In this document: one piece after another, positions 49,550 to 58,765 of the stretch
Layout of the letters: each line of letters starts with the position of its first letter
How positions within the stretch are numbered: position 1 is the first letter of the stretch
DNA from: Inquilinus ginsengisoli_A
GTDB taxonomy: Bacteria > Pseudomonadota > Alphaproteobacteria > DSM-16000 > Inquilinaceae
Assembly: GCF_031453975.1 (NCBI RefSeq)
Contig: NZ_JAVDPW010000007.1
Coordinates: forward strand, 310,001 to 374,000
Length of the DNA: 64,000 nucleotides
Direction: 5' to 3'
Program-made: the position numbers and the translations under genes
Notes under the pieces: generated by a model
What the model was told of the DNA's origin: nothing
What the model saw: only the letters and a program-made list of their open reading frames with translations
The model's database searches: none

Positions 49550-51622
49550 ATGGACTGGCCGACCTGGCGTGATGGCGTGTTCTCGCTGCGCACCTTCTGC
49601 GCCGCGATCCTGGCCGCCTGGATCGCCCTGCGCATCAACCTGTCCTCGCCCGGCACGGCGATGCTGACCGCCTACATCGTGTCGCAGCCGCTGACCGGGA
49701 TGATGCTGTCGAAGAGCGTCTACCGCGTGATCGGCACTGCCGCCGGGGTCATCGCCAGCATGACCTTCATCGGCCTGTTCGCGCAGGAGCGCGAGCTGTT
49801 CGTGCTGGCCAGCGCGCTGTGGTTCGGATGCTGCATCTACGTCTCGGTGCTGCTGCGCGACGCGCCCAGCGCCTATGCGCCGCTGCTGGCGGGCTACACC
49901 GCCGCGATCATCGGTTTCCCCGCGATCACCGCGCCGGACACGGTGTTCGACATCGCCACCAACCGCTGCGTCGAGATCCTGCTGGCGATCGGCTGCGCCG
50001 GCGTGCTCAGCGCCATCGTGCTGCCACGCCCGGTCGGGCCGGTGCTGCTGGGCCGGATCGAGGCGCTGCTGGCGGCCACCGCGACATGGGCGGTCGGCAT
50101 CCTGCGCACCGAGGGCACCGACGAGGCGCCGCAGGCCGACCGCGCCCGGCTGATCGGCGATGCGGTGGCGCTGGAGACCCTGCGCGCCCATGCCGTGTTC
50201 GACACACGGGCCATCCGCTTGGCCAATGACGTGGTCCGCCAGCTGCAGGGGCGGCTGTTCACCTTCCTCGCCGTGCTGGTCTCGGTGCAGGAGCGCGGGC
50301 GGCTGCTGCGCTTCCGCGACCCGGCGCGGTGGCAGGAAATCCGTCCGGCCTTCGAGGCGGTGGCGCGGATCATGGACCGGTCGCCGGGCCCGGACCAGCC
50401 GGATGACGGCGAGAGCATCGGCGCCGCCCGGCGCCTGATCGACACCCTTCAGCCGACGCTGGAGGAGCTGCGCCAGAGCCAGACGGCGATGGTCGTGCGC
50501 ATCCTGCTGGACCGGCTGCAGGACGTGCTGACGCTGCGCGACGACTGCCGGCGGCTGCGCGACCATGTTGCCGCCGGCACCCGGCCGCGCAGCATGGGGT
50601 CGGCGCCGTCGGTCAGCCGGCACCGCGACCAGGCCGCCGCCATCATGGCCGGGATCACCGCCTTCACCGCGCTGGTGGTGGCTTGCAGCTTCTGGATCCT
50701 CACCGCCTGGCCGAACGGCGCCGCGGCCGCCACCATCCTGGTCGTGGTCTTCGGCTTCTTCTCCGGCGCGGACGAGCCGGCGCTGCCGGCCAAGGAATTC
50801 CTGCGCATGGCGGCGGTCGCGTCCATCGTCTACCTGCTCTATTTCGCGCTGGTGCTGCCCCGGGTCGACGGCTTCCCCATGCTGGCCCTGGTGCTGGCCA
50901 CGGTGCTGGTGCCGGCCGGCGTCCTGATGCCGGCGCCGCGGATCGGGGCCTCGGGGCTGCTGCTCTGCATCAACTTCCTGACCCTGCTCGGGCTGTCCGA
51001 TCGCGCCTCGCTCGACTTCGCCGGCGCGGTCAACAACAGCCTCGCCACCCTGGCCGGCATCGCCCTGGCGGTGCTGCTGTTCCGGCTGATCCGGCCGCTC
51101 GGCGTGCGCTGGATGGCGCAGCGCTTCGTCACCGGCATCATGGCCGACCTGTCGCGCATGGCGTCCGGCGCCGGCCTGTCGCAGGCCGAGTTCGAAAGCC
51201 GGATGTTCGACCGCATCAACGGCCTGTTCGCGCGGCTCGACCACGCCTTGCCCGGCGACCGGCCGATCCTGGATGGCAGCCTGGCCAGCCTGCGCGTCGG
51301 CCACAACATCATGATCCTGCGCCGTCTGTCCGACCGGCTGCCGCCGCCGGGGATTCGGGCGGTGGAGGCGGCACTGGCCGCGCTGGAGCGCCATTTCGGC
51401 CAGGCCTGGCGCCACCGCGGCCCCAGCGGCTCCGAGGCGCTGGCGGCCCTGGCCCGCGCCGGCGAGGCGCTGCAGGGGCTCGAGGTCGACCGCAACACCG
51501 TCGCCGCCCTGGTCTCGGTCACCGCGATCTGGGTGACGCTGTCCTACCAGTCCGAATTCTTCGCCCTGCCGCAGACCGGCGGACCGGCCCTCATCCATGA
51601 CCTGATTGTGCCGACACCATGA
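49550..51622 (+). CDS. FUSC family efflux pump (AaeB-like)
   Basis: The 690-residue inner-membrane protein has two blocks of six hydrophobic helices (about residues 15-165 and 355-515), each followed by a long cytoplasmic helical region, the FUSC layout. AaeB relatives export hydroxylated aromatic acids with a periplasmic adaptor. Its stop overlaps the start of the DUF1656 gene (ATGA). The neighbours HlyD and MarR support the assignment. Confidence 0.9.
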   Translation: MDWPTWRDGVFSLRTFCAAILAAWIALRINLSSPGTAMLTAYIVSQPLTGMMLSKSVYRVIGTAAGVIASMTFIGLFAQERELFVLASALWFGCCIYVSVLLRDAPSAYAPLLAGYTAAIIGFPAITAPDTVFDIATNRCVEILLAIGCAGVLSAIVLPRPVGPVLLGRIEALLAATATWAVGILRTEGTDEAPQADRARLIGDAVALETLRAHAVFDTRAIRLANDVVRQLQGRLFTFLAVLVSVQERGRLLRFRDPARWQEIRPAFEAVARIMDRSPGPDQPDDGESIGAARRLIDTLQPTLEELRQSQTAMVVRILLDRLQDVLTLRDDCRRLRDHVAAGTRPRSMGSAPSVSRHRDQAAAIMAGITAFTALVVACSFWILTAWPNGAAAATILVVVFGFFSGADEPALPAKEFLRMAAVASIVYLLYFALVLPRVDGFPMLALVLATVLVPAGVLMPAPRIGASGLLLCINFLTLLGLSDRASLDFAGAVNNSLATLAGIALAVLLFRLIRPLGVRWMAQRFVTGIMADLSRMASGAGLSQAEFESRMFDRINGLFARLDHALPGDRPILDGSLASLRVGHNIMILRRLSDRLPPPGIRAVEAALAALERHFGQAWRHRGPSGSEALAALARAGEALQGLEVDRNTVAALVSVTAIWVTLSYQSEFFALPQTGGPALIHDLIVPTP

Positions 51623-51816
51623 TCAAGGAAATCGACTTCGCCGGCGTCTACCTGTCGCCGATGCTCGGCTACCTCGTGGTGGCGCTCCTCCTCACCGGCG
51701 TGCTGCGCTTCGTGCTGGCGCGCGTCGGCGCCTATCGCTGGATCTGGCATCCGGCGCTGTTCGACCTGTCCCTGCTCCTGATCATCATGACCACCCTCGT
51801 CGCGCTGACGATGTGA
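51619..51816 (+). CDS. DUF1656 small membrane protein (AaeX-like)
   Basis: The 65-residue protein has two hydrophobic helices (LSPMLGYLVVALLLTGVLRF and LFDLSLLLIIMTTLVAL) and the DUF1656 pattern MIKEIDFAGVYLSP. AaeX lies with AaeA and AaeB in other bacteria and has no separate known function. It overlaps the FUSC gene and precedes the HlyD gene by 13 bp. Confidence 0.9.
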   Translation: MIKEIDFAGVYLSPMLGYLVVALLLTGVLRFVLARVGAYRWIWHPALFDLSLLLIIMTTLVALTM

Positions 51817-51829
51817 GGCGAAGAAAGCC

Positions 51830-52717
51830 ATGAAAACCGCAGCCCTCGCCCTCCGCATCTTCATCACCCTGGTCGTGGCGGCCGGCGCCGTCGTCGCCGG
51901 CGTGCTGCTGTGGCAGTACTACATCGACAGCCCCTGGACCCGGGACGCCCGGGTGGCGGCGGAGATCGTGCAGGTGGCGCCCGACGTCTCCGGCCTCGTC
52001 ACCGAACTGCACGTCACCAACAACCAACTGGTGAAGAAGGGCGACGTGCTGTTCGTGATCGACCTGGACCGGTTCAAGCTGGCGATCCAGCGGGACCAGG
52101 CGGCGCTGGACAACCAGCAGGCCCAGGCGGACCAGCTGGAGGCGGATGCGGAGCGCCGGGCCAAGCTGGGCCTCAACGCGATTTCGGTCGAGGCCAAGCA
52201 GCAGGCCGAATCGGCGGCCGAGGCCGCCCGCGCGGCGGTGGAGCAGGCCCAGGCGGCGCTGGACACGGCGAAGCTGGACCTCGAGCGCGCCACGGTGCGC
52301 TCGCCGGTCAACGGCTTCGTCTCGTCGCTGATCCTGAGGCAGGGCGACTACGCCACCGCGGGCAAGCAGGTGATGGCGATGGTCGACGCCGACAGCTTCC
52401 ACGTCCGAGGCTATTTCGAAGAGACCAAGATCCCGCGCATCCATCCGGGCGACAAGGTCGAGATCAGGCTGATGGGGATGTCGGCGCCGCTGCAGGGCCA
52501 TGTCCTCAGCATCGACCGCGCCATCGCCGACCGCGAGATCGCGCTCAACTCGATCTACCAGATCGTCGACGTCAACCCGACCTTCAGCTGGGTCCGGCTG
52601 GCCCAGCGCATCCCGGTGCGGATCGCGATCGACTCGATGCCCGACGGCGTGCTGCTGGCCTCGGGCATGACCGCCACGGTCGAGGTGATGCCGGCGGCGA
52701 CCGCGCCGGCGAAGTAG
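51830..52717 (+). CDS. HlyD family periplasmic adaptor (AaeA-like)
   Basis: The 295-residue protein has an N-terminal membrane anchor (residues 8-30), a lipoyl-like half (WTRDARVAAEIVQVAPDVSG), a coiled-coil hairpin (about 90-150, rich in Ala/Gln/Glu), and the second lipoyl half with VRSPVNGFVSSL, then a beta-barrel. It bridges the FUSC pump to the outer membrane. Last gene of the operon; the ABC exporter gene converges 13 bp downstream. Confidence 0.92.
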   Translation: MKTAALALRIFITLVVAAGAVVAGVLLWQYYIDSPWTRDARVAAEIVQVAPDVSGLVTELHVTNNQLVKKGDVLFVIDLDRFKLAIQRDQAALDNQQAQADQLEADAERRAKLGLNAISVEAKQQAESAAEAARAAVEQAQAALDTAKLDLERATVRSPVNGFVSSLILRQGDYATAGKQVMAMVDADSFHVRGYFEETKIPRIHPGDKVEIRLMGMSAPLQGHVLSIDRAIADREIALNSIYQIVDVNPTFSWVRLAQRIPVRIAIDSMPDGVLLASGMTATVEVMPAATAPAK

Positions 52718-52730
52718 AGGGCGGGGCCGC

Positions 52731-54575
52731 CTACTCCGCCGCCTGTTCCTCCTCGCCCAGGAAGCCGCCGGACTGGCGGCGCCAGAGCGCGGCGTAGTGG
52801 CCGTTGGCCTTCAGCAGCTCCTCATGCGAGCCCAGCTCGACGATGCGGCCGCGCTCCAGGATCACCAGCCGGTCCATCCGGGCGATGGTCGACAGGCGGT
52901 GGGCGATGGCGATCACCGTCTTGCCCTCCATTAGATCCTCCAGCTGCTCCTGGATCGCCGCCTCGACCTCGGAATCCAGCGCCGAGGTGGCCTCGTCCAG
53001 GATCAGGATCGGCGCGTTCTTCAGCACCACCCGGGCGATGGCGACGCGCTGACGCTGGCCGCCGGACAGCTTGACCCCGCGTTCGCCGACATGGGCCTCG
53101 TAGCCGCGGCGGCCGCGCCAATCCTCGACATTCAGGATGAAGTCATGGGCATGGGCCTGCTTGGCCGCGGCGATCACCTCGTCCTCGGTCGCGGTCGGCC
53201 GGCCGTAGTTGAGGTTCTCGAAGATCGACCGGTGCAGCAGCGAGGTGTCCTGGGTCACCACCGAGATCTGCTCGCGCAGGCTCTCCTGCGTCACCCCGGC
53301 GATGTCCTGGCCGTCGATCAGGATGCGGCCGCTCTCCAGGTCGAAGAAGCGCAGCAGCAGGTTGACCAGGGTCGACTTGCCGGCGCCGGAGCGGCCGACC
53401 AGGCCGATCTTCTCGCCGGGGCGGATCTCCAGGTTCATGTCGTCGATCACGCCGCCGGGCCGGCCGTAGTTGAAGCTGACATGGTCGAAGCGGATGCCGC
53501 CTTCGCTGACCGCCAGCCGCTTGGCCTCCGGCTTGTCGACCAGGCGCAGCGGGTTGGCGATCGAGATCATGCCCTCCTGCACCACGCCGATGTTCTCGAA
53601 GATCGTGGTGACCTGCTGCGCCACCCAGCCGGCCATGGTCACGATCTGCCAGGTCAGCGGCAGCACCATGGCCACGGCGCCGATCGCCACCTGGCCCCGG
53701 CTCCACAGATAGATCGCGATGGTCGCGGTCGACACCACCAGCAGCGCGTTGGTGGTGGACAGGCACAGGTTGAACAGGCTGATCAGCCGCAGCTGGCTGC
53801 GGAAGATCAGGGTGTGGTCGTCGACCGCCTCGCGGACGTAGTCGTCCTCCTCCTTCGCGCGGGCGAACAGCTTCACCGTCAGGATGTTGGTGTAGCTGTC
53901 GACGATCCGGCCGGTCAGCAGCGACCGCGCCTCCGACATCTCGACCGAGCGCTGCTTCAGCCGCGGCACGAAATAGATGAGCAGGACGATGTAGACGGCG
54001 AACCAGGCCACGGTCGGCAGCGCCAGCCACAGGTCGGCGGTGGCCAGCAGGATCAGGGCGCTGGTGCCGTAGATGGTGAGGTACCAGACCGCGGCGATGG
54101 TCATCACCGTGCTGTCGCGCAGGGCCACGCCGGTCTGCATCACCCGGTTGGCGATGCGGCCGGCGAAGTCGTTCTGGAAGAAGCTCCAGCTCTGCCGGAC
54201 GATGTGCCAGTGGCTCTGCCACCGGATCAGGTTGGTGAAGCCCGAGGCGATGATCTGGTTGATCACCAGCGCCTGCAGGAACAGCGCCGCCGGCCGGCAC
54301 AGCAGCAGCACCGCCGCCATGCCCAGCAGCAGGCCCCAGTGTTCGGCCAGCAGCGATTCGGGCGATGTGGTGCTGAGCAGGGTGACCACCCGGCCGATGA
54401 ACACCGGGATCAGCGCGTCGAGCAGCGCGACGAGCAGCCCGACCCCGAGCAATCCGACGTAGTACCAGCGGACCTGACGCAGGAAGAACCAGTAGAATCG
54501 CAGCAGCGTGCCCGGCGGTTGGCCAGGCATGCCCGTGGCGGTCGGGCGCACGCGGGCTTCGAAAAAGCGGAACAT
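52731..54575 (-). CDS. ABC exporter, fused membrane and ATPase domains
   Basis: The 614-residue half-transporter has six helices (about residues 30-330) and a nucleotide-binding domain with Walker A VGRSGAGKST, signature KLSGGQRQRVAIARV, Walker B ILILDEATSALD and switch IAHRLST. It acts as a dimer to export lipids, drugs or peptides; the substrate is not evident. GGAAGG precedes the ATG at 54575. The frame continues upstream, but through a repeat and without support. Confidence 0.92.
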   Translation of the reverse strand: MFRFFEARVRPTATGMPGQPPGTLLRFYWFFLRQVRWYYVGLLGVGLLVALLDALIPVFIGRVVTLLSTTSPESLLAEHWGLLLGMAAVLLLCRPAALFLQALVINQIIASGFTNLIRWQSHWHIVRQSWSFFQNDFAGRIANRVMQTGVALRDSTVMTIAAVWYLTIYGTSALILLATADLWLALPTVAWFAVYIVLLIYFVPRLKQRSVEMSEARSLLTGRIVDSYTNILTVKLFARAKEEDDYVREAVDDHTLIFRSQLRLISLFNLCLSTTNALLVVSTATIAIYLWSRGQVAIGAVAMVLPLTWQIVTMAGWVAQQVTTIFENIGVVQEGMISIANPLRLVDKPEAKRLAVSEGGIRFDHVSFNYGRPGGVIDDMNLEIRPGEKIGLVGRSGAGKSTLVNLLLRFFDLESGRILIDGQDIAGVTQESLREQISVVTQDTSLLHRSIFENLNYGRPTATEDEVIAAAKQAHAHDFILNVEDWRGRRGYEAHVGERGVKLSGGQRQRVAIARVVLKNAPILILDEATSALDSEVEAAIQEQLEDLMEGKTVIAIAHRLSTIARMDRLVILERGRIVELGSHEELLKANGHYAALWRRQSGGFLGEEEQAAE

Positions 54576-54610
54576 GGGTGGGCCTTCCGGCGGCGTTTCT
54601 TGTTTGGACG

Positions 54611-54627
54611 GCAGGCTTCCAGCCTGC
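54611..54627. repeat. GCAGGCT-TCC-AGCCTGC hairpin
   Basis: A perfect 7-bp stem with a 3-nt loop, embedded in GGACGG...GACGG, in the upstream region of the ABC exporter gene. The motif is known as a dispersed extragenic palindrome in several proteobacteria; only one copy is seen in this window. Confidence 0.5.
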
Positions 54628-54814
54628 GACGGTAATGTGTCGTCGAAAAGACCGGACAATTGGACACAGGAATTCGCCCAGCGCAGGGCTCGGGATATTT
54701 TCTGCGCTGTGCGCATGGTCACTGGCGGTTCCGCAGCCGCCGCTAGGATCGGGCGGCATGGATGCAGGGGCGCGGCCGGACCGTCCGGGCGCGAGGCATC
54801 CGAAGGGGACCGAC

Positions 54815-55378
54815 ATGAAGTACATCATCGTGCCGCTGCTGGTGGCGCTGGCCGGGTGGGGCATCCGGCCGGCCCTGGCGGACGACATCCACGACGCGCT
54901 GGGCCAGGCGGAATCGGCCTACAGCAGCGCCGACTACGGGCGGGCCAAACGGGCGGCCGACCTGGCGGCGACCTTGCTGGGCCAGCTGGCGGCGGAGCAG
55001 CTGGCCAAGGCCCTGCCCGGGCCGCTCGACGGCTGGACGGCGGAGGACGCGTCCGGCGATTCGAGCGCTGCGGCGATGTTCGGCGGCGGCGTCCAGGCCG
55101 AGCGCGGCTACACCAACGCGGACAGCCAGCAGGTGCGCATCCAGGTGATGGTGGATTCGCCGCTGGTGGCGCAGATGGCCGGTCTCTACGCCAACCCGGC
55201 GATGGCGGCGATGATGGGCAAGCTGGTCAAGATCGGCGACCGGCAGGCGGTGCAGAACGAGCAGGGCGAGCTCCAGATGCTGGTCGACAACCGCGTCCTG
55301 GTGACTGTCACCGGCGACGCGCCGGCCGAGGCGAAGCAGGCCTATGCCACGGCGGTCGACCTGTCGAAGCTGAAGTGA
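54815..55378 (+). CDS. periplasmic protein of unknown function, 187 aa
   Basis: The product has a Sec signal peptide (residues 1-22, ending RPALAD). A helical segment with TPR-like character (ALGQAESAYSSADYGRAKRAADLA) is followed by an alpha/beta part with MFGGGVQAERGYTNADSQQVRIQVMVDSPLVAQMA. I recognise no named family. GAAGGGGACC precedes the ATG. It converges with the OpgG/D gene and is divergent from the ABC exporter. Confidence 0.72.
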   Translation: MKYIIVPLLVALAGWGIRPALADDIHDALGQAESAYSSADYGRAKRAADLAATLLGQLAAEQLAKALPGPLDGWTAEDASGDSSAAAMFGGGVQAERGYTNADSQQVRIQVMVDSPLVAQMAGLYANPAMAAMMGKLVKIGDRQAVQNEQGELQMLVDNRVLVTVTGDAPAEAKQAYATAVDLSKLK

Positions 55379-55414
55379 CCGGCCGGCGGGGAACCAGGGT
55401 TCCCCGCGCCGGGC

Positions 55415-57016
55415 TCAGGCCGGCGGCGGCTCCGGGTGAAACTGGTACAGCCAGGTCTCGGTCAGCGGCTTGTCGTTCAGTCGCAGGAACAGGCGCAGCT
55501 CCACCGGGTCGGTGCCGTCGACCGCGAGATCGAAGGTGGCGCGCCAGACATTGCCGTTCGGCACCGGCTCGCTGAACGGCCGGACGATGGTGCCGCGCGA
55601 CGCCGTCACCACCACGTCGGGGAACACGCCGTAGGGGATCTGCCGCATCACCGCCGGGTTGTCGAATTCGGCGACGATCTTGTACACGCCGGGCGGGCGG
55701 GGCTTGCCCGGTTCGCCGCCGCGGCCCATCCGGGTGGCGATGGTGCGGGCCACGGCCTGGTCGGGATAGGGCTCGTCCGCCAGCCAGTGCAGCCGGTAGC
55801 TCAGGTCCAGGCGCGACCCGGCGGCGGGCCGGTCCTCCGGCACCCAGAAGGCGACGATGTTGTCGTGGATCTCGTCGTCGGTCGGCAGTTCCACCAGCTG
55901 GATCGCGCCGCGACCCAGCGGCGCCAGCGGTTCGACCCACACGCTCGGGCGGCGGTCGTAGAACACGCCGTCGAGATAGTGGTCGAAGTTGCGGTCGCGC
56001 TGCATCAGGCCGAAGCCGCGCGGGCTGTCGCCGCCGAAGCTGGACACCATGATCTCGCGCGGATTGTTCAGCGGCCGCCAGATCCGCTCGCCGCCGGCGG
56101 TCCAGATCGCCAGCCCGTCGGAATCATGCACCTCGGGCCGCCAGTCCAGCATCCGGCCGCGACCGTATTCGCCGTACCAGAACATCGAGGTCAGCGGCGC
56201 CAGCCCCAGCCGGGTCACCGCCTTGCGCAGGAACACCGCCGCCTCGACCTCCATCACCACCCCTTCGGTGCGGTGCAGGGTGAAGCGGTAGGCGCCGCTG
56301 ACGCTGGGCCCGTCCAGCAGGGCGCAGACCACCACCGGCTGCGCCGGGTCGGGCGCCTCGGCGATGAAGAACTGGGTGAAGATCGGGAACTCTTCCGGGC
56401 TGCCCTTGACCGCGACGTCGATGGCGATGCCCCGCGCCGACATGCCGTACTGGCCCAGCGCGCCGATCGCCCGGAAGTAGGAGGCGCCGAGGAAGGCGAC
56501 CCAGTCCTGGGTGCGCCAGTCGTCGCGTTTGTTCGATTCCTGCAGGCGGAAGCCGGCGAAGCCGGAATCGGCGGGCAGCTTGCGGGCCGGGCTGTCCTCC
56601 GGCATGTCGAAATAGCGCGGCCGGTACAGGATCTCGCGGGAATCGTCGCCGACGACCAGATTCATCCGCACCGCCTCGCCGAAGAAGCGGCCGAGATGGA
56701 AGAAGGTGGCGGGATAGGCGCCGGTGCCGTCGGCATAGGGCGCGAGGTCGGTCTTGAACTTGATCTTGCCATGGGCGTCGTAGTCGATGGCCTCGACGAT
56801 CTCCGGCGCCGGCCGGTAGGGCGGCTGGTAGGGCTGCGCCGCCAGCGCCTGGGCCCGCGCCGTCAGCAGGTCGTAGGAGAACGGCGTTGCGGCGCCGAGG
56901 GCCAGGCCCTGCTCTTCCGCCGCCGCGGCGCGCTGCGCGGCCGGCAGCCCGGCCAGCAGGGCGGCGGCGCCGGCGGCGCGGAACAGGGTGCGGCGGTGGA
57001 GCGGGGTGGCGATCAT
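55415..57016 (-). CDS. OpgG/OpgD-family glucan biosynthesis protein
   Basis: The 533-residue protein starts with a Tat signal (HRRTLFRAAGAAALLAGLP), as OpgD does, followed by the MdoG domain: YDLLTARAQALAAQPYQPP, KFKTDLAPYADGTGAYPATF, GASYFRAIGALGQYGMSARG, LAPLTSMFWYGEYGRGRMLDWRPEVHDSDGL. These proteins act in the periplasm to shape osmoregulated beta-glucans. The usual partner glucosyltransferase opgH is not in the window. Whether it is OpgG or OpgD cannot be settled; the Tat signal favours OpgD. Confidence 0.9.
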   Translation of the reverse strand: MIATPLHRRTLFRAAGAAALLAGLPAAQRAAAAEEQGLALGAATPFSYDLLTARAQALAAQPYQPPYRPAPEIVEAIDYDAHGKIKFKTDLAPYADGTGAYPATFFHLGRFFGEAVRMNLVVGDDSREILYRPRYFDMPEDSPARKLPADSGFAGFRLQESNKRDDWRTQDWVAFLGASYFRAIGALGQYGMSARGIAIDVAVKGSPEEFPIFTQFFIAEAPDPAQPVVVCALLDGPSVSGAYRFTLHRTEGVVMEVEAAVFLRKAVTRLGLAPLTSMFWYGEYGRGRMLDWRPEVHDSDGLAIWTAGGERIWRPLNNPREIMVSSFGGDSPRGFGLMQRDRNFDHYLDGVFYDRRPSVWVEPLAPLGRGAIQLVELPTDDEIHDNIVAFWVPEDRPAAGSRLDLSYRLHWLADEPYPDQAVARTIATRMGRGGEPGKPRPPGVYKIVAEFDNPAVMRQIPYGVFPDVVVTASRGTIVRPFSEPVPNGNVWRATFDLAVDGTDPVELRLFLRLNDKPLTETWLYQFHPEPPPA

Positions 57017-57340
57017 GCGACCTCCCGAAATCTCTTTGGCCGGAATCTCTTGGGCGGGCCACTGCAGCGGAACCGCCGATCCGGCACATAGACCGCCGGC
57101 CGGGGGATGACAAGGCCAGGGCGACAAACGGCGCCGGCGATCAGGCTCTGACCGCGGCCACGCCTCGTCGTGAGATGGCAGGGGCAAAGGGGAGGGGCGG
57201 ATAGGCCTGGTGCAGTCGATCGCCTGCCTGCCGACCTGCCTGGCCCGGGCGAGGCGCCGAAGCACCCGCCGGTGCCGTCCGGCCCGCATCCGGCATCGAA
57301 GTTCAGATCGACCGTGACGCTGCCGGCAGTGTCCTAGGGT
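57017..57340. other. 324-bp intergenic region upstream of the glucan gene
   Basis: Between the glucan-protein start and the DUF1674 stop. I see no gene, terminator or strong repeat here; it presumably holds the promoter of the glucan gene. Confidence 0.4.
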
Positions 57341-57544
57341 TTAGAAATCCGAGCAGCGGCCGTTGACTTCCCAGTCGCCGTAGCGGGTCGGCTCGGGGCC
57401 CTTGGGGCCGCCGATCTCGCCGGGCTTCTGCGGCACGGCCTCGATCGGCGCGCCGGTGCGGACATCGATGCGTTCGGCCAGTGTCTTGGCGGCCAATGCA
57501 TCGGGTACGGGCGGCTTGGTGGGGGTGGGGTCGTGATCGCTCAT
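57341..57544 (-). CDS. DUF1674 protein, SDH assembly factor 4 family
   Basis: The 67-residue protein ends GGPKGPEPTRYGDWEVNGRC followed by SDF, the hallmark of DUF1674/SDHAF4. In mitochondria SDHAF4 binds flavinated SdhA and promotes its joining with SdhB; the bacterial members are assumed to do the same. The N-terminal half is Pro/Thr-rich and disordered. It is divergent from htpX (96 bp apart), an arrangement common in alphaproteobacteria. Confidence 0.9.
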   Translation of the reverse strand: MSDHDPTPTKPPVPDALAAKTLAERIDVRTGAPIEAVPQKPGEIGGPKGPEPTRYGDWEVNGRCSDF

Positions 57545-57640
57545 TCCCCTGATATGGCGAGGCGGGGGCCTCGCGTCCAGCCTTGATCGGGGGGACGATA
57601 GGGCCATTTGATCCGGGGCGAGAACCAACGGAGGATTCGG

Positions 57641-58516
57641 ATGTCGGGGTATGTCCGCACGGCGCTGCTTCTGGCGGCCCTCACCGCGCTGTTCATGGTG
57701 GTGGGCGGTCTGCTCGGCGGGCGGGGCGGAGTCGTCATCGCGCTGCTGGTGGCGGTGGGCATGAACCTGTTCGCCTATTGGAACGCCGACAAGATGGTGC
57801 TGCGCATGCACAATGCGCGCGAGGTCGACGCCCGCAGCGCGCCCGACTTCTACCGGCTGGTGGCGCAGCTGGCGGAACAGGCGCAGCTGCCGATGCCGCG
57901 GGTCTACCTGATCGACGCCGACCAGCCCAACGCCTTCGCCACCGGCCGCAACCCGCAGAATGCGGCGGTCGCGGCCACCACCGGCCTGCTGCAGCGGCTG
58001 TCGCCGGAAGAGGTGGCGGCGGTGATGGCGCATGAGCTGGCGCATGTCCGCAACCGCGACACGCTGATCATGACGATCACCGCCACCCTGGCCGGCGCGC
58101 TGTCGATGCTGGCCAATTTCGGGCTGTTCTTCGGCGGCGGCAACAACCGCAACAACCCGCTGGGCTTCATCGGCGTGATCCTGACCGTGATCCTGGCGCC
58201 GCTGGCCGCCATGATGGTGCAGATGGCGATCAGCCGCAGCCGCGAATACGAGGCCGACCGGGTCGGCGCCGAGATCTGCGGCCGGCCGCTGTGGCTGGCC
58301 GCGGCGCTGGAGAAGATCGAAGCCTTCGCCAAGGGGATCGACTACGCTGCGGCCGAGCGCAACCCCGCCACCGCGCCGATGTTCATCATCAATCCGTTGC
58401 ATGCCAATGCGGTCGACAGCCTGTTCTCGACACATCCCTCGACCGCCAACCGCGTCGCCGCGCTGCGGCGCATGGCCGGCGTGGCCGACACCCCGGCCCG
58501 CGGGCCCTGGGGGTAA
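57641..58516 (+). CDS. htpX: membrane zinc metalloprotease HtpX
   Basis: The 291-residue M48 protease has two N-terminal helices (residues 8-47), the zinc motif HELAH at 131-135 followed by VRNRDTL, two more helices, and the third ligand in SREYEADRVGAEI. It degrades misfolded membrane proteins at the cytoplasmic face. GGAGGATTCGG before the ATG fixes the start at 57641. Confidence 0.95.
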   Translation: MSGYVRTALLLAALTALFMVVGGLLGGRGGVVIALLVAVGMNLFAYWNADKMVLRMHNAREVDARSAPDFYRLVAQLAEQAQLPMPRVYLIDADQPNAFATGRNPQNAAVAATTGLLQRLSPEEVAAVMAHELAHVRNRDTLIMTITATLAGALSMLANFGLFFGGGNNRNNPLGFIGVILTVILAPLAAMMVQMAISRSREYEADRVGAEICGRPLWLAAALEKIEAFAKGIDYAAAERNPATAPMFIINPLHANAVDSLFSTHPSTANRVAALRRMAGVADTPARGPWG

Positions 58517-58540
58517 GGCGAGGGAATCCGCCCCATCAAG

Positions 58541-58703
58541 TCCCCCCTCCCCTTGCGGGAGGGGGCTAGGGGGAGGGGGCTGTCGAGCGAAGGGCGCGGC
58601 CCGGGCTGATTCGACAGCCGTCGCCGGCCGGATCCTGAGGCCGGGTTCTGCTCCTCCGGCACGAACCCCCTCCCCCTACCCCCTCCCGCAAGGGGAGGGG
58701 GGA
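58541..58703. repeat. intergenic palindromic repeat, CCCCTCCCC-TTGC family, copy 2
   Basis: Same arms as the element at 48258 (TCCCCCCTCCCCTTGCGGGA at each end, inverted), with an unrelated centre of about 85 bp. It fills the gap between htpX and the MFS gene. Confidence 0.85.
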
Positions 58704-58765
58704 CCAGGATTGCTTGCCGCCGCTGATTCCGGACTCTGGACTTTCCGTCGCCGAGGAATTTCCAA

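Noticed and set aside
49523..51598. 691-codon open frame antisense to the FUSC gene
   Set aside because: Same codon-bias artefact; no domain resemblance, and the plus strand has a coherent operon.
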